64,000 bases of DNA from F23-B02 sp963632825 (GCA_963632825.1 CAVGWF010000005.1:1-64000), one strand, 5' to 3'. Numbered from the stretch's first letter, positions 7,907 to 16,911 are shown. Made by a program: numbers and translations. The notes: generated from the letters alone by a model not told the origin.

Positions 7907-9154
7907 TCACTTGTCCTGCTGCGCGCCCTTGCTTTTCGGCTTGCCGCGGTGGTAGAACCGACGGCTGCCGGACTTCTTTTTCTCTCCGTCGGCATTTTTG
8001 TGCTGCTGTGCGGGCGCGTCGCTCTGCTGGGGTGCCGGCTTCTTGCCGCCGTCCCTGCGGCTGTTCCTCGGCTTGGGGCGAACGCTCTTTTTGGTCTCAT
8101 CATCCGCCGCCTGCTTGGAGGCGGGCTGAGGCTGCTTCCGCTCCGCGGGCTTTTTGCCGCCGCCCCTGCGGTTTCGCCGGCTGCGGCTGCGCTTTTTCAC
8201 GGGCTCGGAGTGCTCCGTGCTCTCCTCGGGCTCTGCCGCGAACAGCTCGGGCAGCTTCCACTCGTCCTCCTCCTCGTCATCCTCCTCAGGCTCGGGGACA
8301 TACTTGAGCACCGACGGCGGAGTCTCGCCGTCCTTGGGTCTGCCGCCGGGGACCGTCGCTACCTCAACGGAGCGGTAGGTCTTTATCGTATCGTCTCCCT
8401 CCCCGTCAAGCTTCACCTTTACGAGCTGGCGCAGAAGATTCACCTGCGTGACCGTACCGTAGCCCGTCGGAGTTTCAACGAACGCACCCTGCTTGGGAAC
8501 GCTCTTCATAAGATCCTCATATGCCTCCTGCTCGTATCTCAGGCAGCACATGAGCCTGCCGCAGCTTCCGGAGATTTTGCCGGGATTGAGCGACATCGAC
8601 TGCACCTTTGCCATTTTTGTCGATACCGGCTGAAACTCGTCGATAAACTGGCTGCAGCAGAACGGTCTGCCGCATATGCCGAGGCCTCCGAGCATCTTGG
8701 CTTCGTCCCTGACGCCGATCTGCCGAAGCTCTATGCGGTTGCGGAATATGCCCGCAAGATCCTTTACAAGCTCACGGAAGTCAACTCTGCCGTCGGAGGT
8801 AAAGAAGAACATCGTCTTATTTCCCTCAAAGTTGCACTCGACATCCACCAGCTTCATATCCAGCCCATGCTCGGCTATCTTCTGCTGGCATATTTCAAAC
8901 GCCTCTTTTTCACGCTGCTTGTTTATCTCGACAACACGCAGATCGTCGCGCGTTGCCAGTCTTATTACCGGACGCAGCGGCTGCACGACCGCCGTGTCCT
9001 CCACCATATGATTTCCGTGAACGCAGTCAGCCATTTCAAGTCCCTTGCTCGTTTCGACAATGACCTGCTGCCCGCTTTTCACATTTTTCCCGTTAGGTGC
9101 AAAGAAATAGCTCTTGCCCCTGTTTTTGAATTTTACGCTTATAACCTCAGTCAA
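7907..9154 (-). CDS. ricT: RicT/YaaT-type PSP1 regulatory protein with long charged C-terminal extension
   Basis: The PSP1/RicT core spans about residues 1-270. It carries the Cys clusters CGRPFCCSQF and GSCGRLMCCLRYE that bind Fe-S clusters in the Bacillus RicA-RicF-RicT (Y-) complex, which acts in RNA maturation with RNase Y and in cell-fate control. The protein is 415 aa against about 275 in Bacillus. The extra 140 residues are low-complexity: an acidic stretch (EPEEDDEEEDE), then Arg/Lys/Gly/Pro-rich sequence such as KKRSRSRRNRRGGG. Translation starts at a TTG (9154) with GAGG upstream, overlapping holB by 8 nt. The holB-ricT neighbourhood is the usual Firmicutes arrangement, which supports the call. 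Confidence 0.92.
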   Translation of the reverse strand: MTEVISVKFKNRGKSYFFAPNGKNVKSGQQVIVETSKGLEMADCVHGNHMVEDTAVVQPLRPVIRLATRDDLRVVEINKQREKEAFEICQQKIAEHGLDMKLVDVECNFEGNKTMFFFTSDGRVDFRELVKDLAGIFRNRIELRQIGVRDEAKMLGGLGICGRPFCCSQFIDEFQPVSTKMAKVQSMSLNPGKISGSCGRLMCCLRYEQEAYEDLMKSVPKQGAFVETPTGYGTVTQVNLLRQLVKVKLDGEGDDTIKTYRSVEVATVPGGRPKDGETPPSVLKYVPEPEEDDEEEDEWKLPELFAAEPEESTEHSEPVKKRSRSRRNRRGGGKKPAERKQPQPASKQAADDETKKSVRPKPRNSRRDGGKKPAPQQSDAPAQQHKNADGEKKKSGSRRFYHRGKPKSKGAQQDK

Positions 9155-9923
9155 TTGCTTTCCTCGTTTCCGCCGCCGAGCCTACTGCCAGCAGTCCAAG
9201 AATGTGTTTTATGCCCGTGTTGACCGTTCTGTACTCAAGGCAGCGGTCAACGAGCCTTATAATATCCATTATGCGTTGTTTATCCCGTGCCGGTATAAGC
9301 ATTCCCACAAGGCGCCTTTTCAGCGCGCAGAGAAAATCTGCCATTTGCTGTGCATCGAGCTTTTCATGCTCAAAGCACCACGCCGTTATGCCCGGCACAT
9401 CGTTCTTATCCAGAAGTGCGGCAAACTCATCGGCAAGCTGCGCCGTTTTTTCGTCCTCGGCATCCTCCGCACCGGTGCACCTGACGGCTGCGCAGCGCGA
9501 TCTGACCGTTATGAGGAGCTTATCGGGATTTGCCGCACACAGGATGAAATGAACTCCCTCGGGCGGCTCCTCGAACAGCTTGAGCGCGGCGTTCTGCGCC
9601 TGCTCGTTCATACAGTCGGCATCGGCAATGATATAGACCTTTGCCGCAGCCTCGTTGGGCAGAATATACGCATCGGCTCCGAGCGCGCGGATCTGGTCGA
9701 CGAGTATCTCCTTTTTACGGCTGCCCTTATCATCCGTCAGCCGCGATATGACCGCGAGATCCGGATGGACGCGTGCAGCGACCTTGCGGCAGTCGCGGCA
9801 TACGCCGCACGGGCGCTTGTCCGGACTGCTGCACAGCATCCTCTGCGCAAGCTCATAAGCCTTGCTCATGCGCGCATTTTCCGACGGCGAGGACACTATA
9901 TACGCGTGCGACAATTTTTCCAT
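9147..9923 (-). CDS. holB: DNA polymerase III delta' subunit
   Basis: Clamp-loader subunit that helps load the sliding clamp at replication forks. It begins MEKLSHAYI, the family's usual start, and carries the zinc-binding cysteines CGVCRDC near residue 40 and the sensor-like LKLFEEPPEGVHFIL segment. The P-loop position is degenerate (SSPSENARMSKA), as expected for a delta' subunit that does not hydrolyse ATP. At 258 aa it is short compared with about 330 aa, so the C-terminal collar domain is reduced. The ATG at 9923 is preferred to an upstream TTG at 9944 on family alignment and on GGGAGAG upstream. Its stop overlaps the ricT start. Confidence 0.88.
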   Translation of the reverse strand: MEKLSHAYIVSSPSENARMSKAYELAQRMLCSSPDKRPCGVCRDCRKVAARVHPDLAVISRLTDDKGSRKKEILVDQIRALGADAYILPNEAAAKVYIIADADCMNEQAQNAALKLFEEPPEGVHFILCAANPDKLLITVRSRCAAVRCTGAEDAEDEKTAQLADEFAALLDKNDVPGITAWCFEHEKLDAQQMADFLCALKRRLVGMLIPARDKQRIMDIIRLVDRCLEYRTVNTGIKHILGLLAVGSAAETRKAID

Positions 9924-10035
9924 GGCACTCTCCCGGATAACCAAACACTTAATCAGTTTATTTTACTCTTTTCCGGACTTTAAGTCAACAAAAAGCGCAC
10001 CAGACGCATTCCTTCTGCCGTTAATGCATAGTAAT

Positions 10036-10072
10036 GCCCCCGCGTCCGTCATTGCGGCGGAAACGCGGGGGC
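10036..10072. terminator. GC-rich hairpin downstream of the FMN-protein gene
   Basis: Ten-base arms 10036-10045 and 10063-10072 pair perfectly. The T-rich tail is on the plus strand only (GTTTATTCTTTTTT), although the flanking genes are on the minus strand, so termination in the useful direction is uncertain. Confidence 0.45.
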
Positions 10073-10084
10073 GTTTATTCTTTT

Positions 10085-10480
10085 TTACAGTTCCTTTTTG
10101 TTGTCCGCGCCCGGGGTAGTAACGATGACCTTCTCGGGCGTTATGACGAGAGCGCCCTTGGCCGTTGCCGCGCCGTTAAACATTTTCTCGACCATGACTT
10201 TGAAGGCGGCAACGAGGCTGCCCTCGCTGAGATACACGGCGCTGCCCTTGATCTGATAGCCCTCGAGGCTCTGCGCATCGTATGCGGAAACGGCTATACG
10301 GCCATTGTTTGCGGTGAGATTCCTGAGCGTTGTGTCCAGAAATACGTCGCCGACGACAAGCTTCCCGTCGGGCGTTACATCCTTGAAGGCAACGGGGACA
10401 ACATTCGGCTCGCCGCCGCCGCAGGTAGCCAGATCCCACATTCCGCTTTTGAGTACCTTGACAACATTTTCGTTCAGCAT
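10085..10480 (-). CDS. Pyridoxamine 5'-phosphate oxidase-fold FMN-binding protein
   Basis: 131 aa, single split-barrel flavin-binding domain of the PNPOx-like family. The N-terminal strand (GMWDLATCGGGEPNVVPV) and the segment where FMN phosphate is usually bound (GDVFLDTTLRNL) fit this group of small Clostridia proteins. The enzyme class cannot be set from sequence: such proteins may act as flavin reductases, nitroreductase-like enzymes or redox sensors. The ATG has GGAGG upstream. The leader contains a small hairpin (10502-10515), and a TATAAT box lies inside an inverted repeat. The TetR gene is upstream on the same strand, but with a 147-bp gap and a promoter. Confidence 0.75.
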   Translation of the reverse strand: MLNENVVKVLKSGMWDLATCGGGEPNVVPVAFKDVTPDGKLVVGDVFLDTTLRNLTANNGRIAVSAYDAQSLEGYQIKGSAVYLSEGSLVAAFKVMVEKMFNGAATAKGALVITPEKVIVTTPGADNKKEL

Positions 10481-10517
10481 AGCTGTATCCTCCTTGTTTT
10501 TGAGCCTCCCGGCTCAT

Positions 10518-10536
10518 CTGCCTTTATTATAGGCAG
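10518..10536 (-). promoter_or_regulatory. -10 box within an inverted repeat, upstream of the FMN-protein gene
   Basis: On the minus strand TATAAT (10531-10526) lies between the arms ctgcct (10518-10523) and aggcag (10531-10536). The -35 match is poor, which would fit an activated or repressor-controlled promoter. The operator role is inference. Confidence 0.4.
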
Positions 10537-10627
10537 GATACCGCGCCCCGGAAAGATATTGGTCGGTTTATGAGTTACTAATAAATTTGATAGTTCCGCA
10601 GAGCAGCAGAGCTTTTTTATCGTCAAA

Positions 10628-11158
10628 TCATTGAGCAGACATGCCGCTCGCGCCGAATGTATACAGGGTATGTATAAGCTCCGCAAGCTCGTCCAAAGAG
10701 ATATCCTTGCCCCTGTTCAGCCATAATCTGTACAGCGACAGGGATATCTCAATGTGAAATTCAGAGAAATACGGTTCAAGGCGTTCATCCTTTATAGCTG
10801 CATCGCTTTCCGCCGAAAACTCCTTCTTCAGCCTGTCCTCAAAGTGAACACATCCGAAGGGACCAAGCAGCGCCTTCAGGTATTCCTCCTTTTCCGACAG
10901 CAGCTGCATCAGCTTTGCCGGCGTGCGCTCTTCACCGGCCGATTTTTCTCTGATATAATTGATCACATCATCCTCAAGGCAGTTGAGCAGGTCATAAATG
11001 TCCTGAAAATACTCATAGAACGTGCTGCGATTATACCCTGCCTCCGAGATGAGTTCCTTCACATATATCAGCTCTATAGGTCGCTGTGTATACATGCGGC
11101 AAAATGCCTCCATGATATTTTTCCGTGTCAGTGCTGTTGCTTCCGGCTGCTTTTTCAT
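10628..11158 (-). CDS. TetR/AcrR-family transcriptional regulator
   Basis: 176 aa. The N-terminal helix-turn-helix reads ELISEAGYNRSTFYEYF, close to the TetR consensus (recognition helix ending in FYxYF). The C-terminal ligand-binding half is helical and family-unspecific. The ATG at 11158 is chosen because GGAGGG lies just upstream; a longer frame would run over the shared promoter. It diverges from the flavodoxin gene, and the 106-bp spacer holds a 14-bp perfect palindrome. It probably represses both itself and the flavodoxin. The inducer is unknown. Confidence 0.85.
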   Translation of the reverse strand: MKKQPEATALTRKNIMEAFCRMYTQRPIELIYVKELISEAGYNRSTFYEYFQDIYDLLNCLEDDVINYIREKSAGEERTPAKLMQLLSEKEEYLKALLGPFGCVHFEDRLKKEFSAESDAAIKDERLEPYFSEFHIEISLSLYRLWLNRGKDISLDELAELIHTLYTFGASGMSAQ

Positions 11159-11195
11159 GCTTCCCTCCGTCCGACATTTTCTCTGCGGCTGTTGG

Positions 11196-11231
11196 TTGAT
11201 GATGCTTTCACTTGACCGTATAATATTATAC
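11196..11231. promoter_or_regulatory. Flavodoxin promoter overlapping a 14-bp palindrome (probable TetR operator)
   Basis: Plus strand: TTGATG (11196-11201), 17-bp spacer, TATAAT (11219-11224). The -10 box is embedded in the perfect palindrome gtataatattatac (11218-11231), which also gives a TATAAT on the minus strand towards tetR. One bound dimer could control both promoters. Confidence 0.65.
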
Positions 11232-11264
11232 AACACGACGTCGGATAATGAAAGGACTATCCCT

Positions 11265-11726
11265 ATGAAACCTATCATCATTTACTATTCCCGCTCCGGC
11301 AATACAGAAAAGATCGCATTGCAGGCAAAAGAGGATTTAAACTGCGAAGCTGTCAAGATCATACCGGAGGAGGCCTACGGCAGCTACATTTCCTCCTGTC
11401 TGCGGGTCATGAAGGAAAACGCAGCTCCCGTCGCTCCGGCATTTGTCACGCCGCTCCCCGATCTGAGTGCCTGTGATACCGTCCTGCTGGGCTACCCGAT
11501 CTGGATGCAGGACATCCCCCGCTTTGTGGCAGACTTCATCGAAAGCTGTGACTTAAGCGGCAAAACGGTTGTTCCCTTTGCCACCTACGGCATGAGCGGC
11601 ATCAGCTGGACGATGAAGCACCTGCGGCAGCTGTGTGCCGGCGCCGAGATCAGGCTGCCTTTTGACAGCGGCGTATTCAAAAAAGGCGATTACGAAAGCT
11701 GGATAAGCGAGGTCAAAAGCCTGTAG
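11265..11726 (+). CDS. Flavodoxin family protein
   Basis: 153 aa, single FMN-binding flavodoxin-like domain. The phosphate-binding loop YYSRSGNTEKIA is at residues 7-18. The ring-contacting regions are recognisable as LLGYPIWMQDIP and ATYGMSG. It is an electron carrier or a flavodoxin-type reductase subunit in the cytoplasm. The ATG at 11265 has AAAGGA 8 nt upstream; the longer open frame would start inside tetR on the other strand. Control by the divergent TetR regulator is likely, as for stress- or quinone-responsive flavodoxins. The redox partner is unknown. Confidence 0.85.
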   Translation: MKPIIIYYSRSGNTEKIALQAKEDLNCEAVKIIPEEAYGSYISSCLRVMKENAAPVAPAFVTPLPDLSACDTVLLGYPIWMQDIPRFVADFIESCDLSGKTVVPFATYGMSGISWTMKHLRQLCAGAEIRLPFDSGVFKKGDYESWISEVKSL

Positions 11727-11737
11727 GCCCATGTGAA

Positions 11738-11771
11738 AAAACTCTCCCGTTTTCTCAAGCGGGAGAGTTTT
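11738..11771. terminator. Bidirectional terminator between flavodoxin and ntpD
   Basis: A perfect 12-bp stem (11738-11749 with 11760-11771) is flanked by A and T runs and serves two convergent transcripts. Confidence 0.85.
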
Positions 11772-11775
11772 GCAT

Positions 11776-12426
11776 TTACTTGAAGTTGTGCGCATTTTGG
11801 AGAACCATTTCCTTTACCTTGAGAAGCCGCACCTTTGTGGAGTTTTCGTTCTCCTCAAGCTTCATGGAGATGTATTTAATATTGCTCTCAAGCTCCGGGA
11901 TCATGACATATTCCAAAGCGTTCACGCGTCTGCGGGTCTTTTCGATCTCCTCGGCTAAGAGCTGCATCGTTTTTTCCACCTGCGCAAGCTCAAGCATATC
12001 CTCAAAGACCTTTGCCAGTGCCGCAAGCGCATCGTCGAGCTCGCCCGAGGTCTGTGCAAAGCCGTAAGGATATATTTCCGCCGGATCGTTATTGCGCGTG
12101 TGGAATGAATACTGCGGAACATTGACGCTCATGATATTTTTGAACTGCATATCCAGCTCAACACTCTGCCGCGGGTACAGAAGCGCCTGCTCGAGCATTT
12201 CGGGACTCATTATGGCGCTCGCTACCTGCAATGCCGAATAAGCCTGCGTGAGTCCCTGCTCAACGCGCTCCCGAAGCTCCTTGTTGCGCCGCACGATATC
12301 CATAAACTGACGCATCAGCTCATCGCGCTTATCCTTCATCAGCTTATGCCCGCGGCGGGCGGTCTTGAGTCTGCCCTTGAGCTGCTTGAGCATCATTCTC
12401 GTAGGGGTTATCGTGGTGCCTGCCAT
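11776..12426 (-). CDS. ntpD: V-type ATPase subunit D (central stalk)
   Basis: 216 aa, long antiparallel coiled-coil rotor-shaft subunit, equivalent to gamma of F-ATPases. The conserved N-terminus (TPTRMMLKQLKGRLKTARRGHKLMKDKRDEL) and the C-terminal helix with TRRRVNALEY are typical. It connects the A3B3 head to the membrane ring. It is the last gene of the nine-gene operon, 13 bp behind ntpB, and is followed by the shared terminator. Confidence 0.95.
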   Translation of the reverse strand: MAGTTITPTRMMLKQLKGRLKTARRGHKLMKDKRDELMRQFMDIVRRNKELRERVEQGLTQAYSALQVASAIMSPEMLEQALLYPRQSVELDMQFKNIMSVNVPQYSFHTRNNDPAEIYPYGFAQTSGELDDALAALAKVFEDMLELAQVEKTMQLLAEEIEKTRRRVNALEYVMIPELESNIKYISMKLEENENSTKVRLLKVKEMVLQNAHNFK

Positions 12427-12439
12427 AAAGACGCCCCCC

Positions 12440-13807
12440 TTACTTCATGTATTTTTCTATCATCTCGGGCTTTACGCGCTTGAGCTCCGCTCTGGGCAGT
12501 ATGCTAAGCAGCCTCCAGCCGAGATCGAGGGTCTCCTCTATGCTGCGGTTGGTGTTGTTGCCCTGATTGACATAGGTTTTTTCAAACTCGTCGGCAAATT
12601 CGGCAAACAGCTTATCGTCATCCGAAAGCGCCGCCTCGCCGAGGATGGTCATCAGCTCCTTTGCATCCTTTCCGCGTGAATACGCCGCGAAAAGCTGGTT
12701 CATCGTTCCGGCGTGATCCTCGCGGGTCTTGCCCTCGCCTATGCCCTTATCCTTGAGGCGGCTCAGCGACGGGAGAACATCCACCGGAGGCACGATGCCC
12801 TTGCGGTGCAGATCGCGGCTGAGGATTATCTGTCCCTCGGTGATATAGCCCGTAAGGTCGGGGATCGGGTGGGTCTTGTCATCCTCGGGCATGGTGAGGA
12901 TGGGGATCATGGTGATGGAGCCTCTGCTGCCGATCCTTCGTCCGGCGCGCTCGTACATGGTGGCAAGGTCCGTATACAGGTATCCCGGATAGCCGCGGCG
13001 TCCGGGGACCTCCTTCTTCGCCGCCGACACCTCGCGCAGAGCCTCGGCATAGTTCGTAATATCGGTTATGATGACAAGAACATGCATATCCTTCTCAAAC
13101 GCGAGGTACTCCGCCGCCGTAAGCGCCATACGCGGAGTTGCGATGCGCTCGACCGCAGGGTCGTTTGCAAGGTTTGAGAAAACGACGGTTCTGTCGATGG
13201 CGCCGGTGCGCTTGAAGTCGTTTATGAAGTACTCGGACTCCTCAAAGGTTATGCCGACCGCCGCGAATACAACGGCAAAGCTCTCACCGTCGCCGAGCAC
13301 GCGTGCCTGACGCGCTATCTGCGCCGCGAGTGCCGCGTGGGGAAGTCCGGATGCCGAAAATATGGGCAGCTTCTGACCGCGCACGAGGGTGTTGAGCCCG
13401 TCGATGGTGGAAACGCCGGTCTGGATAAACTCTGCGGGGTATGCGCGCGCAGCGGGGTTCATCGGCATACCGTTGATGTCGCGGTAGGCCTCCGCCAAAA
13501 GCTCGGGGCCGCCGTCGATGGGCTGACCCATGCCGTTGAACACGCGTCCGAGCATATCCTCGGATACCGCGAGCTCCAGCGGGTGGCCGAGAAATCTAAC
13601 CTTCGTCCGGGCAAGGTTTATGCCCTGCGCCGAGTCGAAGAGCTGGACGACCGCTCTGTCGCCCTCGACCTCAAGCACCTTGCCGCGGCGCGTTTCACCG
13701 TCGGGGAGCTCGATCTCGCACAGCTCGTCATAGGTAACGCCCTCGACCTGCTCGACTATCATAAGCGGGTTTGCTATCTGGCGTATGGTTTTATAATCTT
13801 TTATCAT
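12440..13807 (-). CDS. ntpB: V-type ATPase subunit B (non-catalytic head subunit)
   Basis: 455 aa. It shares the RecA-like fold of subunit A but the Walker A position is degenerate (SASGLPHAALAAQIARQA), as in all B subunits, so it contributes to nucleotide pockets without being the catalytic subunit. The family segment PGRRGYPGYLYTDLATMYERAGR is present. Its ATG overlaps the ntpA stop by four bases (ATGA), implying coupled translation that would favour an equal A to B ratio. Confidence 0.96.
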   Translation of the reverse strand: MIKDYKTIRQIANPLMIVEQVEGVTYDELCEIELPDGETRRGKVLEVEGDRAVVQLFDSAQGINLARTKVRFLGHPLELAVSEDMLGRVFNGMGQPIDGGPELLAEAYRDINGMPMNPAARAYPAEFIQTGVSTIDGLNTLVRGQKLPIFSASGLPHAALAAQIARQARVLGDGESFAVVFAAVGITFEESEYFINDFKRTGAIDRTVVFSNLANDPAVERIATPRMALTAAEYLAFEKDMHVLVIITDITNYAEALREVSAAKKEVPGRRGYPGYLYTDLATMYERAGRRIGSRGSITMIPILTMPEDDKTHPIPDLTGYITEGQIILSRDLHRKGIVPPVDVLPSLSRLKDKGIGEGKTREDHAGTMNQLFAAYSRGKDAKELMTILGEAALSDDDKLFAEFADEFEKTYVNQGNNTNRSIEETLDLGWRLLSILPRAELKRVKPEMIEKYMK

Positions 13808-15573
13808 GCGTCCTCACCTCCGGCAACGACCGCCTCGATCTCGGTCCTCATCTGCTCGAGTATTGAAGCGTACTCCTGCTTGTATGCATCGGGAGCCGCC
13901 ATCTTCGCTCTGCCTATGCGTTCCTTCGCACCGACGGAAAACAGTGCCTTCATGTCGGCGCCCTTCTTGAGTGCCTCGCGTCCGAGCTCATCAAAGGTCA
14001 GTATCATGCTCATAAGCTCAAACTGCTTGTCATAAGAGGAATATGCATCCTCATCGACGAAGGCGTTCTGCTGCAGGAAGTCCTCGCGCAGCATCTTCGC
14101 CGTTTCCATCGTGAGACGGTCGGCGGGGCTGAGCGCGTCCTGACCGACGAGACGGACGATCTCCTGAAGCTCGTTTTCCTCCTGAAGAATATGCATCGCC
14201 TTGTCGCGGTTTATCATGTACTGCGCGCCGAACCGCTCGTTATACCACGGTGCAAGCGTATCAACATACAGCGAATATGAGGTCAGCCAGTTTATCGCCG
14301 GAAAATGGCGCGCGTAGGCAAGTGACGAATCAAGCGCCCAGAACACCTTGACTATGCGCATCGTTGCCTGAGATACCGGCTCGGATATATCGCCGCCCGG
14401 AGGCGAAACTGCACCGATAGCGGTGACGGAGCCCTGTCTTTCGTCGGATCCGAGGCACTTTACGACGCCCGCGCGCTCGTAAAACTGCGCTATACGCGAT
14501 GCCAGATACGCGGGATAGCCCTCCTCGCCGGGCATCTCCTCAAGTCGTCCGGACATTTCACGCAGAGCCTCCGCCCAGCGGGAGGTGGAGTCTGCAAGCA
14601 CCGCGACATCGTAGCCCATATCTCGGAAGTACTCGGCGATCGTGATGCCGGTGTAGATAGACGCCTCACGCGCCGCAACGGGCATATCGGAGGTGTTTGC
14701 GATAAGCACCGTTCTTTTCATAAGGGGTTCGCCGTTTCTTGGGTCGGTCAGCTCAGGAAATTCCATGAGAACATCGGTCATCTCGTTGCCGCGCTCGCCG
14801 CAGCCGATGTAGATGACTATATCGACATCAGACCACTTCGCAAGCTGGTGCTGAACGACGGTCTTACCCGAGCCGAACGGTCCGGGGACTGCCGCCGTGC
14901 CGCCCTTTGCGATCGGAAACAGCGTGTCGATTATTCTCTGACCGGAGTTCATCGGGCGAGAGGGCATGCTCTTTGACGCGTAGGGGCGGCTTATACGCAC
15001 GGGCCACTTCTGCATCATTGTAAGCTCATGGCGGACGCCGTCGGCGCTTTCGAGCACCGCAACGGTCTCCGTTACCGTAAAGCTGCCGGACCTTATCGAA
15101 ACGACCCTGCCGCTCATTTTAGGCGGCACCATGATCTTGTGAAGGATCGCACTGGTCTCCTGCACGGTACCGATAACGTCGCCGCCGGAGAGCATATCGC
15201 CCTCATGCGCAGCGGAAACGAAATCCCACTTCTTCGTGCGGCTGAGTGCCGGAACATCAACGCCGCGGCTTATCGTTGCGCCGGTAAGCTCGCGGATCTC
15301 CGGCAGAGGGCGCTGTATGCCGTCGTAGATATTCTCGAGCATGCCGGGTCCAAGCTCGACGGACATCGGCATACCGGTGCTTTCGACCGCCGCACCCGGT
15401 CCGAGACCGGAGGTCTCCTCATAGACCTGTATCGAGGCGCTGTCGCCCGTCATATTAAGTATCTCGCCTATAAGTCTGTCGGGACCGACGCGCACGACAT
15501 CGGAGACATTCGCGTCGCCCAGTCCCTCTGCCACGACAAGCGGGCCCGAGACTTTTATAATAGTTCCGCTCAT
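13804..15573 (-). CDS. ntpA: V-type ATPase subunit A (catalytic head subunit)
   Basis: 589 aa. Walker A is GPFGSGKT (231-238). The non-homologous region characteristic of A subunits lies between about 110 and 210, and EMPGEEGYPAYL marks the conserved catalytic-domain motif. It hydrolyses (or synthesises) ATP in the A3B3 head to drive ion transport. The ATG at 15573 has GAAAGG upstream. Gene order and the intact motif make the call secure. Confidence 0.97.
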   Translation of the reverse strand: MSGTIIKVSGPLVVAEGLGDANVSDVVRVGPDRLIGEILNMTGDSASIQVYEETSGLGPGAAVESTGMPMSVELGPGMLENIYDGIQRPLPEIRELTGATISRGVDVPALSRTKKWDFVSAAHEGDMLSGGDVIGTVQETSAILHKIMVPPKMSGRVVSIRSGSFTVTETVAVLESADGVRHELTMMQKWPVRISRPYASKSMPSRPMNSGQRIIDTLFPIAKGGTAAVPGPFGSGKTVVQHQLAKWSDVDIVIYIGCGERGNEMTDVLMEFPELTDPRNGEPLMKRTVLIANTSDMPVAAREASIYTGITIAEYFRDMGYDVAVLADSTSRWAEALREMSGRLEEMPGEEGYPAYLASRIAQFYERAGVVKCLGSDERQGSVTAIGAVSPPGGDISEPVSQATMRIVKVFWALDSSLAYARHFPAINWLTSYSLYVDTLAPWYNERFGAQYMINRDKAMHILQEENELQEIVRLVGQDALSPADRLTMETAKMLREDFLQQNAFVDEDAYSSYDKQFELMSMILTFDELGREALKKGADMKALFSVGAKERIGRAKMAAPDAYKQEYASILEQMRTEIEAVVAGGEDA

Positions 15574-15590
15574 ACAGATACCTTTCTTTC

Positions 15591-15914
15591 TTAATTATTC
15601 TCCAGGATATTCGTGCCTATGGCACGCTCCACCGCAGCATTGAGAGCCGAAAGCCCCATACCGAGGCTGCCCTCTCTGCCGGGGATAAGGATTATCGCCG
15701 GAGTGACGCTGTCTTTGAATTTATCTATCTGACTCATGATGCCGGCGGCAATGTCCTCCTCAATGTAGATTATGGCGACATCCTCCCGCTCGTGAGTCAA
15801 TGCACGCAGCACCGCCTTAGCCTCCGAGCCGTCTGCGGCCGGATATGCCTCCAGTCCGAGCGCCGTGAAGCCCATGACGGTCTCGCGCCGTCCTATGACC
15901 GCAATTTTATGCAT
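15591..15914 (-). CDS. ntpG: V-type ATPase subunit F (NtpG)
   Basis: 107 aa. It begins MHKIAVIGRRETVMGFTALG, the usual N-terminus of this small Rossmann-like stalk subunit, which binds subunit D. The ATG at 15914 overlaps the ntpC stop by 8 nt; longer frames to 15953 read into ntpC and are not supported. The protein ends near residue 107, as in Enterococcus. Confidence 0.92.
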   Translation of the reverse strand: MHKIAVIGRRETVMGFTALGLEAYPAADGSEAKAVLRALTHEREDVAIIYIEEDIAAGIMSQIDKFKDSVTPAIILIPGREGSLGMGLSALNAAVERAIGTNILENN

Positions 15915-16911
15915 ACATATCACGCAGCCTTTCCCGTATCGTGTCCGGTGCAAGAGATGCCAGAAGTCCGGTGAGTATCATCCTCAGCGCCGTTACCTCG
16001 CCCTCGACGGCGGCAAGATACGCTATCACCGGCGCCTCGCCGTAGGAAACGAGCCTTGCGCGGGTGAGATACGCCGTTACCGCATTGTCGCAGCCAAGCT
16101 CAAACGCGGTCATCGTGCCGCCCCTTGCCGCCTGCGCGCCCTGTACCGCCGCAGCCGACAGAACGGTGTTGGCGTATATCGCGGCAAGCGTGTCGCCCGA
16201 ACCGAACGCCGCAAGGATGCGGCCGCAGTCCACTCCGCCGCCGGGTATAAGCGCGGTTTTCAAAAACTCCGCATCCTTGCCCATGCGCATGGTGCGCACG
16301 GCGCTGCGGAGATTTGAGGCGTCTATCATCGTCTGGGCGTAGCCGCACAGAAAGCTGCTGCCAAGTGAGCTTGCCGCGCCGAGAAGCTCTGCAAAATAGG
16401 CTCTGTCAAGAACAAAATCGGCGAGCTGCGGATTTTGCGTGCGGGCAAGCACGCTTTTTGCCTCGATCAGAGCATCGGCAAAAAGCGCCGGTATGCCCGC
16501 ATATTTTTCCTCCGTGAAGCATCTTTGCAGAGTCTCCGGAGCTATCCTGCCGGAAAAGCTCATGAGATCCGACCTGTCAATGCCCTCGGCCTCGCTTTTT
16601 ATGATCGTCTTTGCGTTGTGGTAATCATATCTCATGCGAAAGACCTCTACGGGCTCCGGATCGGGCGACAGACGCGCAAGCTCGGAAAATATCTCCGCGC
16701 GGTGCTCCGCGAGGGCTGCCTCGACTTCTCTTGCCGTACAGCCGGACAGGTCCTTATAGCCGCAGTCGGTGAGCATTTTCGCAGCCTCGTCGAAGCATGG
16801 TGCATCTATCATGCGCTCGGCCTTGTCGCGCGTGAGCATTTTCGCTTCTCTGGCTCTGAGCATCGCCGAAAGATACAGATATTTCTCTCTGACGCATTTT
16901 TTGTTTGACAA
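15907..16911 (-). CDS. ntpC: V-type ATPase subunit C
   Basis: 334 aa, all-helical funnel-shaped subunit (d-subunit type) that couples the rotor ring to the central stalk. Sequence conservation is modest, but YDYHNAKTIIKSE and the position in the operon identify it. It starts at a TTG (16911) preceded by GGGAGGG at 7 nt spacing; no better start is available. TTG use may lower its output relative to A and B. Confidence 0.88.
   Translation of the reverse strand: MSNKKCVREKYLYLSAMLRAREAKMLTRDKAERMIDAPCFDEAAKMLTDCGYKDLSGCTAREVEAALAEHRAEIFSELARLSPDPEPVEVFRMRYDYHNAKTIIKSEAEGIDRSDLMSFSGRIAPETLQRCFTEEKYAGIPALFADALIEAKSVLARTQNPQLADFVLDRAYFAELLGAASSLGSSFLCGYAQTMIDASNLRSAVRTMRMGKDAEFLKTALIPGGGVDCGRILAAFGSGDTLAAIYANTVLSAAAVQGAQAARGGTMTAFELGCDNAVTAYLTRARLVSYGEAPVIAYLAAVEGEVTALRMILTGLLASLAPDTIRERLRDMYA

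Noticed and set aside
7670..9223. 517-codon plus-strand open frame opposite ricT
   Set aside because: Antisense shadow of a confidently identified gene; leucine/alanine-rich low-information translation.
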